Shown here: in pieces, positions 8,225-15,686 of the stretch
How the letters are laid out: each line of letters opens with the position of its first letter
How positions within the stretch are numbered: the stretch's first letter is position 1
NCBI GenBank assembly: GCA_902780365.1
Contig: CACZFE010000013.1
Coordinates: 5,176-33,972, forward strand
DNA: 28,797 nucleotides
Direction of reading: 5' to 3'
DNA from: an uncultured Spirochaetales bacterium
GTDB lineage: Bacteria > UBP6 > UBA1177
Notes under the pieces: model-generated
Database searches by the model: none
Told to the model about the DNA's origin: nothing
The model's input: only the letters and a program-made list of their open reading frames with translations
Made by a program: the position numbers and the translations under genes

Positions 8225-8650
8225 ATGTACGAAGGCAAAGAAAAAGAAGCGGCTCAGGAAGTTATCGACAACGGTGCGAAATATTCCAAACATTTCAGCG
8301 AAGATTCATTTTTCGGCAAAATAAAGGAGTATGGAAAGTCAGCAGGAGCCAAGGTCGTTTTTGCGGCGCTTCTTCTTTTTTATGGGATGAAAAGTGACAA
8401 AATGCCGATGACGGAAAAGGCTCTTGTCGTTGCTGCACTCGGATACTTCATCCTTCCGATAGACCTGATCCCCGACTTCATTCCGATCGTAGGTTACGCA
8501 GACGACCTGACCGCGCTTTATGTCGCACTCAAAAAAGTTACCTCTTATATCGACAATGACATAATCAGTCAGGCCCGCGACAAACTCACCGGATGGTTCG
8601 GTCCGGTTGATGAAAACGACATTCAGAGTGTCCTCAATATGCTGCTTTAG
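8225..8650 (+). CDS. DUF1232 (YkvA-type) small membrane-associated protein
   Basis: 141 residues. The start is the ATG at 8225, five bases after GGAGG; a TTG at 8213 overlaps that site and is rejected. The DUF1232 signature ALGYFILPIDLIPDFIPIVGYADDLTAL is in the centre, preceded by a hydrophobic segment (AKVVFAALLLFYGM) that is probably membrane-inserted. The family is widespread and its function is unsettled. It stands two bases before holA and is presumably co-transcribed with it. Confidence 0.88.
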   Translation: MYEGKEKEAAQEVIDNGAKYSKHFSEDSFFGKIKEYGKSAGAKVVFAALLLFYGMKSDKMPMTEKALVVAALGYFILPIDLIPDFIPIVGYADDLTALYVALKKVTSYIDNDIISQARDKLTGWFGPVDENDIQSVLNMLL

Positions 8651-8652
8651 CC

Positions 8653-9675
8653 ATGAAGAATTATCCGCCTTCGATAAAAGATTTCATTGATTTCTCTAAA
8701 AGCGGCGGGATTTTCTTTGTCCACTGCCCGGAACGCTATGTTTTGAAAAGCATGAAAGCCGAGATCTCCGCTTTGTCAAATGGTGAAAACGGTATCGAAG
8801 TCTGCTTTTTCGATGCGGGTGAAAACAAAAATGCCGTCAGTGAGGCTATAGGAACGGCGAGGGAAATAACTCTTTTCGCCTCATGCCGCATAATTGCGCT
8901 CGATATTCCGGAAAAACTTGCCGAAACAGATCAGAAACTGCTGGAGCAGTATATTGATGTGTGTGAGCCGGCCAACTTTCTCATCGTTTTTTTAAGTGAG
9001 ATCGATAAAAGGCTCAAGTTCTTTAAATCATTGCAGAAACTGACGAAAATCTATTTTCCTGTTCCGCTTCCTTCCGCAGTCGAACTCAAGAATTTCATCA
9101 AAAACGAATTCCTGCCGTTCCAACCAGATGAAAACCTCGTTGCGTTCTTTCTCAACGGTGCCAATCAGGATATGTTCTTCATTCACAACGAGATAGAAAA
9201 GCTGAAACTTTATGCCGAAGCGAAGCAGATAAAGTCGATGACTTACGACACGATGTCGCTTGTTCTGAACGACCTCAGTGAGCAGGTTATTTTCAAAATA
9301 ATGGATTTTCTTGTTTCGGGGAAAAAAGCGGTGGCGATCTCGCTTTACCGCGAAACTCTGGTAGTAGAAGCGGAGCAGAAGGTCAACCCTGTCATGATTT
9401 CGATGTTTTTCAAGCATTTCAAGGCGATAATGCAGATAAAGATCATGGTTCACGAAGGCCGTAGCAGCGAAATTTCGTCATACCTTGCCGCTTCTAAAGT
9501 TTTTTATATGCGTGGAAACGCGTCTGTAATCGCTGCAAAATACAAAAATTCAACTGTTCTGCAGGCCTTGAAACGTATTGCAAAAATAGAGCTCGGCATG
9601 AAAGGGGCGGCGGAAACCGGAACAACAGAAACGAACCTCGAAATCGAACGGTTTATGTCTGAATTTTTCCTTTAA
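8653..9675 (+). CDS. holA: DNA polymerase III delta subunit (clamp loader)
   Basis: 340 residues, the usual HolA length. Delta opens the beta sliding clamp within the clamp-loader complex. The sequence is diverged but follows the family layout. An AAA-like N-terminal domain without a P-loop (FVHCPERYVLKSMKAEI in place of the usual LLYGEE opening) comes first. Next is the stretch LLEQYIDVCEPANFLIVFLSEIDKRLKFFK, equivalent to the family's '.. tLLiv..g.kLDkr.k..k'. Then come the lid region (NGANQDMFFIHNEIEKLKLYA), SEQVIFKIMDFLVSGKKAVAISLYRETL and the C-terminal helical collar. Assignment is by overall pattern. Confidence 0.88.
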   Translation: MKNYPPSIKDFIDFSKSGGIFFVHCPERYVLKSMKAEISALSNGENGIEVCFFDAGENKNAVSEAIGTAREITLFASCRIIALDIPEKLAETDQKLLEQYIDVCEPANFLIVFLSEIDKRLKFFKSLQKLTKIYFPVPLPSAVELKNFIKNEFLPFQPDENLVAFFLNGANQDMFFIHNEIEKLKLYAEAKQIKSMTYDTMSLVLNDLSEQVIFKIMDFLVSGKKAVAISLYRETLVVEAEQKVNPVMISMFFKHFKAIMQIKIMVHEGRSSEISSYLAASKVFYMRGNASVIAAKYKNSTVLQALKRIAKIELGMKGAAETGTTETNLEIERFMSEFFL

Positions 9676-9689
9676 TCCTTATTCAATTT

Positions 9690-9717
9690 TTGACTTAGCA
9701 CATCTTTGTGCTATATT
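9690..9717 (+). promoter_or_regulatory. glyQS promoter with a palindromic spacer
   Basis: TTGACT (9690-9695), 16-base spacer, TATATT (9712-9717), then a short leader with GGGAGG before the ATG at 9746. A perfect 7-bp inverted repeat, TAGCACA (9696-9702), TCTT loop, TGTGCTA (9707-9713), fills the spacer and touches the -10. The position suits a repressor operator. No T-box or other riboswitch fits in the short leader. Confidence 0.65.
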
Positions 9718-9745
9718 CGCGCGCTAATTTTTTTGGGAGGCCAAA

Positions 9746-10603
9746 ATGAAAGGACTTACCTTTCAGGAAATGATTGTCAGACTTGAAAAATTCTGGATGG
9801 AACGCGGCTGCATACTGGTTCAGCCGTGGGATTTGGAAATGGGTGCCGGAACATTCCACCCGGCGACGTTTTTTTACGCGCTGAATCCGGCGAATATAAG
9901 CTCTGTCTATGTCCAGCCGTCGCGCAGACCGACTGACGGCAGATATGGCGAAAGCCCGAACAGGATGCAGAGGTTCTATCAGCTTCAGGTCCTCATAAAA
10001 CCGAGCCCGAAAGATGCCCAGCAGCTTTATCTCGAAAGCCTCAAAGTCATCGGGATCGACCCGGCGGAGCACGATATCCGCTTTGTCGAAGACGACTGGG
10101 AAAGCCCGACTCTGGGCGCATGGGGTCTTGGCTGGGAAGTATGGCTTGACGGAATGGAGATCAGCCAGTTCACATACTTCCAGCAGGTAGGCGGGATCGA
10201 CCTCAAACCGGTTCCGGTAGAGCTTACCTACGGTCTGGAGCGAATCTGTATGTATCTTCAGGGGGTCGAAAACGTTTACGACCTGCAGTGGAACGACAAA
10301 GTCAAATACGGCACGGTCCACAAGGCTGACGAAGTCGAGTTCTCGACTTTCAACTTCAAAGAGGCTCCGGTAGAAGATTTCTTCGCGTTTTTTGATAAAT
10401 ACGAGAAAATTTCGAAGGAACTTATCGAAAAATCGCTTCCGCGCCCCGCTTACGAGTTCTGCATCAAGGCAAGCCACGCGTTCAACATTCTTGATGCAAG
10501 AGGCGCTATTTCGGTCACCGAAAGGCAGAGATACATCATGCGCATCAGAGACCTTGCGTGTGCCGCTGCAAAAAAATACGCTGAAAGTTTTAAGGAGGAA
10601 TAA
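9746..10603 (+). CDS. glyQ: glycine--tRNA ligase alpha subunit
   Basis: 285 residues, class II catalytic subunit of the alpha2beta2 bacterial glycyl-tRNA synthetase. The family's near-invariant blocks are all present: TFQEMIVRLEKFWMERGCIL, QPWDLEMGAGTFHPATFFYAL, YVQPSRRPTDGRYGESPNR, HDIRFVEDDWESPTLGAWGLGWEVWLDGMEI, TYFQQVGGIDLKPVPVELTYGLERICMY and the C-terminal ARGAISVTERQRYI. It activates glycine and charges tRNA(Gly) together with the beta subunit. The stop codon abuts the glyS ATG with no gap, giving coupled translation. Confidence 0.98.
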   Translation: MKGLTFQEMIVRLEKFWMERGCILVQPWDLEMGAGTFHPATFFYALNPANISSVYVQPSRRPTDGRYGESPNRMQRFYQLQVLIKPSPKDAQQLYLESLKVIGIDPAEHDIRFVEDDWESPTLGAWGLGWEVWLDGMEISQFTYFQQVGGIDLKPVPVELTYGLERICMYLQGVENVYDLQWNDKVKYGTVHKADEVEFSTFNFKEAPVEDFFAFFDKYEKISKELIEKSLPRPAYEFCIKASHAFNILDARGAISVTERQRYIMRIRDLACAAAKKYAESFKEE

Positions 10604-12652
10604 ATGTCGGATTTTATTTTTGAAATCGGTTATGAAGAGTTTCCTGCAAGTTTTATTCTTCCTTTTGTTTCGCAGCTTAAGGAAAAAATACTTTCCGAGC
10701 TTGAAAAACAGCGCGTAACTGTCGGAAACTGCAAGGAATTTTCAACATGTTCGAGGACGGCTCTCGTCTGCACCGGACTTCCCGAAAAGCAGCCTGACAT
10801 CCGCGAAAAAGTCACAGGCGCACCGAAAAAAGTTGCGCTCAACGCTGACGGGACCCTTTCCAAAGCGGGCGAAGCCTTCCTGGCAAAGAACAAGATCACA
10901 GACTATTTCTTTGAGAACAGCGAAAAAGGCGAAGTGATCGCAGGTTTTGTCGAAGAGAAAGGAAAAACTCTCGAAGAAGTCATCGCTCCAGTAGTTAAGG
11001 CTGCTCTCCACGCGGCGAACTTCAAAAAAAGCATGCGCTGGGCGGAAAACACTTTCGCTTTCGCAAGACCGATAAGATGGATCCTTCTTTCGATCAACGG
11101 AAAGCCTGTTGAAGACGATTTCGAAGGGATAAAATTCTCGAAAACTTCTTTCGGACACCGCTTCCTTTCAAACGGAGCTCTTGACATAAACGCTTCGAAT
11201 TATTACGAAATTCTTACGGCGCACTATATCATGGTCGACAGAACTGAAAGAAAGGAATTCATCCGCTCCGAAGTCGCGAAAAAGGCCGAAGGACTCGGAC
11301 TTATCGCAAATATCGACGAAAATCTTCTCGATGAAGTCACCGACATGGTCGAATATCCGCATGTAGTCATCGGAAACATTCCCGAAAAATACAAAAACCT
11401 GCCGGTAGAACTCGTTGTGAAAGTCCTCAAAAAAGACCAGAGATACTTCACTCTGAGTGACAAAAATTCGCAGGTGATCAAGTTTGCAAGCGTTCTCAAC
11501 AACATTCCGCGCAACGATTCGCTTGTCATCGAAGGAAACGAAAAAGTTGTTGCGGCACGTCTTTCCGACGCTGCATTTTATTTCAACGACGACCTTGCGA
11601 AAGATTTCGGCGCACTCAAGGAAAAGCTGAAAGGTGTCCTTTTCCAGAAAGATCTCGGGACTTACAGCGAAAAAGTCGAAAGAATCTGCAAAATTGCCGC
11701 TTTCATCGCCGAAAAATACTTCACGCTTGACGCTGCGGTGAAAAAACGTCTTCAGACTGCGGGTGAAATGATCAAAAACGACCTTGTCACGGGCGTCGTT
11801 TTTGAATTTCCCGATCTGCAGGGTATCATGGGACGCTACTACGCACTTCACGCAGGATTCGAGAAAGACATCTGCGAAGCGATGTATGAGCACTATCTTC
11901 CGATAAACGCAGGGGATGCGCTTCCCTCGACTGAAATCGGAACGATCCTCAGCATGTCCGATAAGATCGACACGATCGTCGGCGGATTCATGGCGGGAAT
12001 GAAGCCAAGCGGCTCCAAAGACAAGTTCGCGATCCGCAGAAACGCGATCGGTTTCCTCACAGTCGCGCAGAATTACAGCCTCGACATCAGGGAAGTCGTC
12101 GGATTCGCATGGAACCTCATTGTTACGCGCATCAAAAATGCAAAAGATGAGATGAAGCAGGAAATCATCGACTTCATAGTCGCAAGATACAACGGCGTTC
12201 TGAGCTTCGACACACCTGTAATCCAGGCTGCGACGGCACGCGACGCCGAATTCCCGAAAGTTGTCGCAAAACGGGCGGAGACGATTTCACGCCTTCTCAA
12301 GGAAAGCGGGATCTCAGAACTCGTCCAGCTTTACAAACGCGGCTGCAACATCCTGAAAAAACAAGACTTTACAGTCGGAACAGTCAACGAATCACTTTTC
12401 GAGCAGGATGAAGAGAAGAACCTTTTCGCCGAAGTCGTCAAAGTCGAAAACGAAATCAAAACAATGCATGACAACTTCGAGATCGCGATGAAGATACTCT
12501 CGCTCAAACCGGCACTCGACGCATTCTTCGACGCTGTTTTCGTAATGCATGACAACCTTGAAATCAGAACGAACAGAATGAACCTCATCGGTAAAGTTAC
12601 CAGCTTGGTAGCGGAAAATATCGGTGAAATCAGTTTCCTGTGCTCTTTTTGA
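10604..12652 (+). CDS. glyS: glycine--tRNA ligase beta subunit
   Basis: 682 residues, normal for GlyS. The N-terminus FIFEIGYEEFPASFILP matches the family's LxEIGtEElPa. Internal blocks such as MRWAENTFAFARPIRWIL, TSFGHRFLS, VIGNIPEKYKNLPVELVVKVLKKDQRYF, DLVTGVVFEFPDLQGIMGRYYA, GTILSMSDKIDTIVGGF and GSKDKFAIRRNAIG are characteristic. The C-terminal anticodon-binding helices end in NRMNLIGKVTSLVAENIGEISFLCSF, close to the usual end, so the protein looks complete. The last few codons overlap, antisense, the decayed ATPase gene that follows, so the 3' boundary may have been remodelled by that neighbour. Confidence 0.97.
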   Translation: MSDFIFEIGYEEFPASFILPFVSQLKEKILSELEKQRVTVGNCKEFSTCSRTALVCTGLPEKQPDIREKVTGAPKKVALNADGTLSKAGEAFLAKNKITDYFFENSEKGEVIAGFVEEKGKTLEEVIAPVVKAALHAANFKKSMRWAENTFAFARPIRWILLSINGKPVEDDFEGIKFSKTSFGHRFLSNGALDINASNYYEILTAHYIMVDRTERKEFIRSEVAKKAEGLGLIANIDENLLDEVTDMVEYPHVVIGNIPEKYKNLPVELVVKVLKKDQRYFTLSDKNSQVIKFASVLNNIPRNDSLVIEGNEKVVAARLSDAAFYFNDDLAKDFGALKEKLKGVLFQKDLGTYSEKVERICKIAAFIAEKYFTLDAAVKKRLQTAGEMIKNDLVTGVVFEFPDLQGIMGRYYALHAGFEKDICEAMYEHYLPINAGDALPSTEIGTILSMSDKIDTIVGGFMAGMKPSGSKDKFAIRRNAIGFLTVAQNYSLDIREVVGFAWNLIVTRIKNAKDEMKQEIIDFIVARYNGVLSFDTPVIQAATARDAEFPKVVAKRAETISRLLKESGISELVQLYKRGCNILKKQDFTVGTVNESLFEQDEEKNLFAEVVKVENEIKTMHDNFEIAMKILSLKPALDAFFDAVFVMHDNLEIRTNRMNLIGKVTSLVAENIGEISFLCSF

Positions 12653-13758
12653 CTGGTCGGAAACACTAAGAGCCGATTGAATGTAGTATTTTTTGCTGCC
12701 TCGGTTGACAATAAAATCGATTTCAAGCTGTTTTCGCACTTTTTTGCCTTCGCTGGTCACTTCGTTTTGTTCAACGACTCCGACATCGACATTGAATCCA
12801 CGTCTGATGAGATCGCAGTAAAGCACGTTTTCCATGATGTGGGTCTCTTCCTGCTGGCGGAATCCAAGCCGCGCGTTTCTTAAACCGACATCGGTAAAAT
12901 AGTATTTCTGCGGGGTCTGCATATATTTTTTTCCTTTCACATCGTATCTTTCAGCTTTGTTTATGAGAAACGCATCCTCAAAATAACCGATATACTTCGA
13001 GATGGTGTTTGCGTTTATTTTTATGTTTTTTTCGCTTGCGAAAGTGTTGGACAGTTTGGTAGGGTTGGTCAGCGAACCGATGGCGGAAGCTAAAATATTC
13101 ACCAGATCTTCAAGAATAAGAGAATCATTCTGCACATTGTTCCTCTCGACGACATCTTTCAGATAAGTCCTTTCAAACAGATCGCGGAGATATTTTAGGG
13201 CATTCCTCCGTAAGTGTAGTAGTCAAGCCACGCATTCCGCATGTCACCGTCGTAAATCTCGCAAAATTCGGCAAAAGAAGCAGGATAGACCCTGATTTCG
13301 TCGCCTCTGTCGCGGAATTGGGTAAGAATGTCCGAAGAGAGCATCTTTGAATTGCTGCCGGTTATGTAGATGTCGGCATTTTTGTTTTTCATAAGTCCGA
13401 GAACGACATCGGTAAAATTTATTTTTGCCGCAGAATCATCAAGATAAGGATTTTTTATTTCCGAAACATACTGGATTTCATCAATCAGGACAAAATATTG
13501 CTTGTCAGAATCAGTTATCCTGCTGCGGATGTATTTGTCCAGTTCAAAAGGATTGCGGTATTTTGCATTTTCGATTTCTTCAAGCGAAAGGGTAATGAAC
13601 TGATCCTCCCTGACACCGTTTTCAAGCAGATACCTCCGGTAAAGTTCGAATAAAAGGTATGATTTTCCGCACCGGCGCAGACCTGTAACGATTTTCACCC
13701 TTCCGTTTCCTTTCTTTTCGATCAGCTTTTTCAAATAAGCGGTTCTTTTAAGCTCCAT
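12650..13758 (-). pseudogene. AAA+ ATPase of the AAA_14/DUF4143 type, broken by an internal deletion and 3' truncation
   Basis: The N-terminal half (ATG at 13758, GAGGTG ribosome site) has Walker A TGLRRCGKSYLL, Walker B YFVLIDEIQYV, ITGSNSKML and ends YYTYGGMP at a TAA (13195-13197). The continuation KYLRDLFERTYLKDVVERNNVQND is open in another frame from 13195, then runs through the DUF4143 part (NTISKYIGYFEDAFLINKAERYDVKGKKY, YYIQSAL) to about 12650. In intact relatives about a dozen residues normally separate GGMP from the YL..LF block, so a short out-of-frame deletion is likely, not a sequencing slip of one base. The C-terminal part beyond SALSVSD is lost where the gene meets glyS. The family is common and often accessory; its role is unclear. 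An upper bound of 13770 would need a TTG start. Confidence 0.85.
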
Positions 13759-13768
13759 TTTGCACCTC

Positions 13769-13811
13769 AACTCGAATTATTTTTGCGGATTCCGCAGTTT
13801 TCGTTCGAGTT
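13769..13811. repeat. 43-bp near-palindrome, copy 1 (promoter-proximal operator candidate)
   Basis: Outer arms AACTCGAA (13769-13776) and TTCGAGTT (13804-13811) are perfect inverted repeats. A central TGCGGATTCCGCA (13784-13796) is itself a 6-1-6 palindrome, with seven bases on each side. It overlaps the minus-strand -10 and expected start site and ends against the ATPase ribosome site. Copy 2 matches it at 39 of 43 positions. Confidence 0.8.
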
Positions 13812-13837
13812 ATAGGCCGTTTTTTGAGAAAAGTCAA
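13809..13837 (-). promoter_or_regulatory. minus-strand promoter of the ATPase gene between two palindromes
   Basis: Read on the minus strand: TTGACT (13837-13832), 17-base spacer, TATAAC (13814-13809). It fills the 29-bp gap between the two 43-bp near-palindromes almost exactly, giving a classic repressor-flanked promoter layout. Confidence 0.65.
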
Positions 13838-13840
13838 TCA

Positions 13841-13883
13841 AACTCGAATTATTTTTGCGGATCCCGCAGTTTCTGTTCAAGTT
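13841..13883. repeat. 43-bp near-palindrome, copy 2 (upstream operator candidate)
   Basis: Direct copy of the 13769-13811 element, 39/43 identical, beginning three bases upstream of the minus-strand -35. Left arm AACTCGAA is intact, the right arm is TTCAAGTT, and the centre is TGCGGATCCCGCA. It also lies about 20 bases upstream of the lysS promoter, so a bound protein could affect both directions. Confidence 0.8.
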
Positions 13884-13902
13884 CGGATTTCTCTGTAAGT
13901 TC

Positions 13903-13930
13903 TTGCATTTTTTTCAAAAATCCTTAAAAT
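13903..13930 (+). promoter_or_regulatory. predicted lysS promoter
   Basis: TTGCAT (13903-13908), 16-base spacer, TAAAAT (13925-13930). The leader of about 35 bases carries GGAGG (13961-13965) six bases before the ATG at 13971. Confidence 0.5.
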
Positions 13931-13970
13931 GCCGCGGCTTTTGAAGAGCAGAGGCTTAATGGAGGAAAAA

Positions 13971-15503
13971 ATGGCTGAAAACAAAGCTCAGGAACAGAAA
14001 ACGGTTCCGCAGATGGACGAAAACGAGATCATCGCCCGCAAAAAAGAGAAAGTAAATACACTGAGAGCTGAAGGGATCCATCCTTATGCGAACACTTTCG
14101 CTCCCGATTCGACTGTTGAAAAGGTCGTTGAATACTGCAAGACTCAGACCAAGGAAGAGCTTGAGCAGACCGGAAAGCCGCTTGAATTCGCAGTTGCAGG
14201 CCGTATCATGTTCCTCAGAGTCATGGGAAAACTCGCTTTTGCGAACCTCAAGGACGAGACAGGTTCGATTCAGGTTCTTTTCGCAAAGGATTTCCTCGGT
14301 GAAGATTTCGCGAAATTCAAAAAGGCGTTCGATGTCGGCGATATCGTCTGGGTAAAAGGCGAAGTTTTCGTCACAAGAACGGGCGAATTTTCGGTTTTAG
14401 CGCACAGAACTGAGCTTCTCACCAAAAATATCAGGCCTCTTCCCGAAAAATTCCACGGACTTACCGATAAAGAGCTCCGCTACAGGCAGCGTTATCTTGA
14501 CCTTATTATGAATGACGACGTCAGAGAGACTTTCAAAAAGAGAGTGAAAATCATAAATTTCATCAGAAACTACATGAATAATGCAGGTTTCATGGAAGTC
14601 GAGACTCCGATGATGCACCCGCTCGTCAGCGGCGCAGCTGCGAAACCTTTCATTACGCACCACAACGCGCTCGACATCCCGCTTTACATGAGGATCGCGC
14701 CGGAGTGTTACCTCAAAAGACTTCTCGTCGGCGGACTCGGCAAAGTTTACGAGATCAACCGCAACTTCAGAAACGAGGGTATGGACCTTAAACACAATCC
14801 CGAATTCACGATGATGGAGTTCTACTGGCCTTATGCGACTTACGAAGACCAGATCCGCTTTACGCAGGAAATGATAAGCAAACTCTGCGTTGAGATAAAC
14901 GGAACAACCGAAGTTGAATACGACGGAATGAAAATCGATTTCAAAGCTCCGTGGAACAGAATGACAGTCGAAGAAAGTATCGTAAAATCTGGCGTTTGCA
15001 CCGAAGAAGACCTTAAAGACAGAGAAAAACTCATTGAGATCGGTGTCAAAAACGGTCTCGACAAGGCAACGCTTGAAGGAATGTCACGTTACAAAATAAT
15101 CATGGAATTCTTTGACAACTTTGTCGAAGAACACCTTATCCAGCCGACATTCATCACGAAATATCCGACCGAAGTAAGCCCGCTTGCACGCAGAAACGAC
15201 GAAAACCCCGAATACACAGACAGATTCGAGCTTTTTGTCGCAGGAAGAGAACTTTCCAACGCGTTCAGCGAACTCAACGACCCGAAACAGCAGTATGACT
15301 CATTCGCGGCTCAGGTCGAAGCTAAAAAAGCAGGCGACGACGAGACAGTCGACATGGACAGCGACTACATCCGCGCCCTTGAATACGGCATGCCGCCGGC
15401 AGCAGGACAGGGGATCGGCATCGACAGACTTGTCATGCTCATGACCAACTCCCCCAGCATCCGCGATGTCATCCTTTTCCCCACAATGAAACCTGAGAAA
15501 TAA
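13971..15503 (+). CDS. lysS: lysine--tRNA ligase, class II
   Basis: 510 residues from the ATG at 13971, chosen because GGAGG at 13961-13965 is correctly spaced; the frame extends 14 codons further up without a ribosome site. An N-terminal OB-fold anticodon domain (FAVAGRIMFLRVMGKLAFANLKDETG, LFAKDF) precedes the class II catalytic core. Motif 1 lies in YRQRYLDLIMND...FMEVETPMM, motif 2 in NFRNEGMDLKHNPEFTMMEFYWPYA, and motif 3 in PPAAGQGIGIDRLVMLMTN ending RDVILFPTMKP. It charges tRNA(Lys). The C-terminus stops right after motif 3, as usual. It has its own promoter and is followed by a repeat. Confidence 0.98.
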   Translation: MAENKAQEQKTVPQMDENEIIARKKEKVNTLRAEGIHPYANTFAPDSTVEKVVEYCKTQTKEELEQTGKPLEFAVAGRIMFLRVMGKLAFANLKDETGSIQVLFAKDFLGEDFAKFKKAFDVGDIVWVKGEVFVTRTGEFSVLAHRTELLTKNIRPLPEKFHGLTDKELRYRQRYLDLIMNDDVRETFKKRVKIINFIRNYMNNAGFMEVETPMMHPLVSGAAAKPFITHHNALDIPLYMRIAPECYLKRLLVGGLGKVYEINRNFRNEGMDLKHNPEFTMMEFYWPYATYEDQIRFTQEMISKLCVEINGTTEVEYDGMKIDFKAPWNRMTVEESIVKSGVCTEEDLKDREKLIEIGVKNGLDKATLEGMSRYKIIMEFFDNFVEEHLIQPTFITKYPTEVSPLARRNDENPEYTDRFELFVAGRELSNAFSELNDPKQQYDSFAAQVEAKKAGDDETVDMDSDYIRALEYGMPPAAGQGIGIDRLVMLMTNSPSIRDVILFPTMKPEK

Positions 15504-15513
15504 TCTTTTTCGA

Positions 15514-15620
15514 CGCCGCCAGATTTTTTGTCGATATATCGATAAATCGACATAACAATTCGCCGCCTTCGAAATATCGAAATATCGATGTCTCGAAATT
15601 TCGAAAAAAGTTTGGCGGCG
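15514..15620. repeat. intergenic repeat, family I, copy 2
   Basis: Arms CGCCGCCA (15514-15521) and TGGCGGCG (15613-15620) are perfect inverted repeats. The core at 15533-15556 shares 21 of 24 bases with the copy at 4661-4684, including TCGACATAAC. The right half (15561-15620) can also fold alone: CGCCGCC TTCGAAAT ... ATTTCGAA ... GGCGGCG. It lies between the stops of convergent lysS and the EF-G paralogue. It is longer than copy 1, with an extra block of TCGAAATATCGA units. Confidence 0.65.
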
Positions 15621-15624
15621 GAAT

Positions 15625-15650
15625 AAAAAAACCGCCGCATTACGCGGCGG
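15625..15650 (-). terminator. intrinsic terminator of the EF-G paralogue (distal)
   Basis: On the minus strand CCGCCGC, GTAAT loop, GCGGCGG is followed by seven T (plus-strand A-run 15625-15631). It is the second of two tandem terminators. Confidence 0.8.
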
Positions 15651-15653
15651 CTT

Positions 15654-15676
15654 AAAAAAGAAGTGCGCTGGCGCAC
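15654..15676 (-). terminator. intrinsic terminator of the EF-G paralogue (proximal)
   Basis: On the minus strand GTGCGC, CA, GCGCAC followed by TTCTTTTTT, ten bases after the stop. The nominal loop is only two bases, so the closing pairs probably open. It works in tandem with the stem at 15625-15650. Confidence 0.6.
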
Positions 15677-15686
15677 TAAGTGAGAA

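Noticed and set aside
9718..9745. T-box riboswitch before glyQ
   Set aside because: The leader is under 30 bases, far too short for the T-box fold.
13769..13883. The 43-bp pair as insertion-sequence ends or attachment sites
   Set aside because: The copies are in direct orientation only 29 bp apart with a promoter between them, and no transposase or integrase is nearby.
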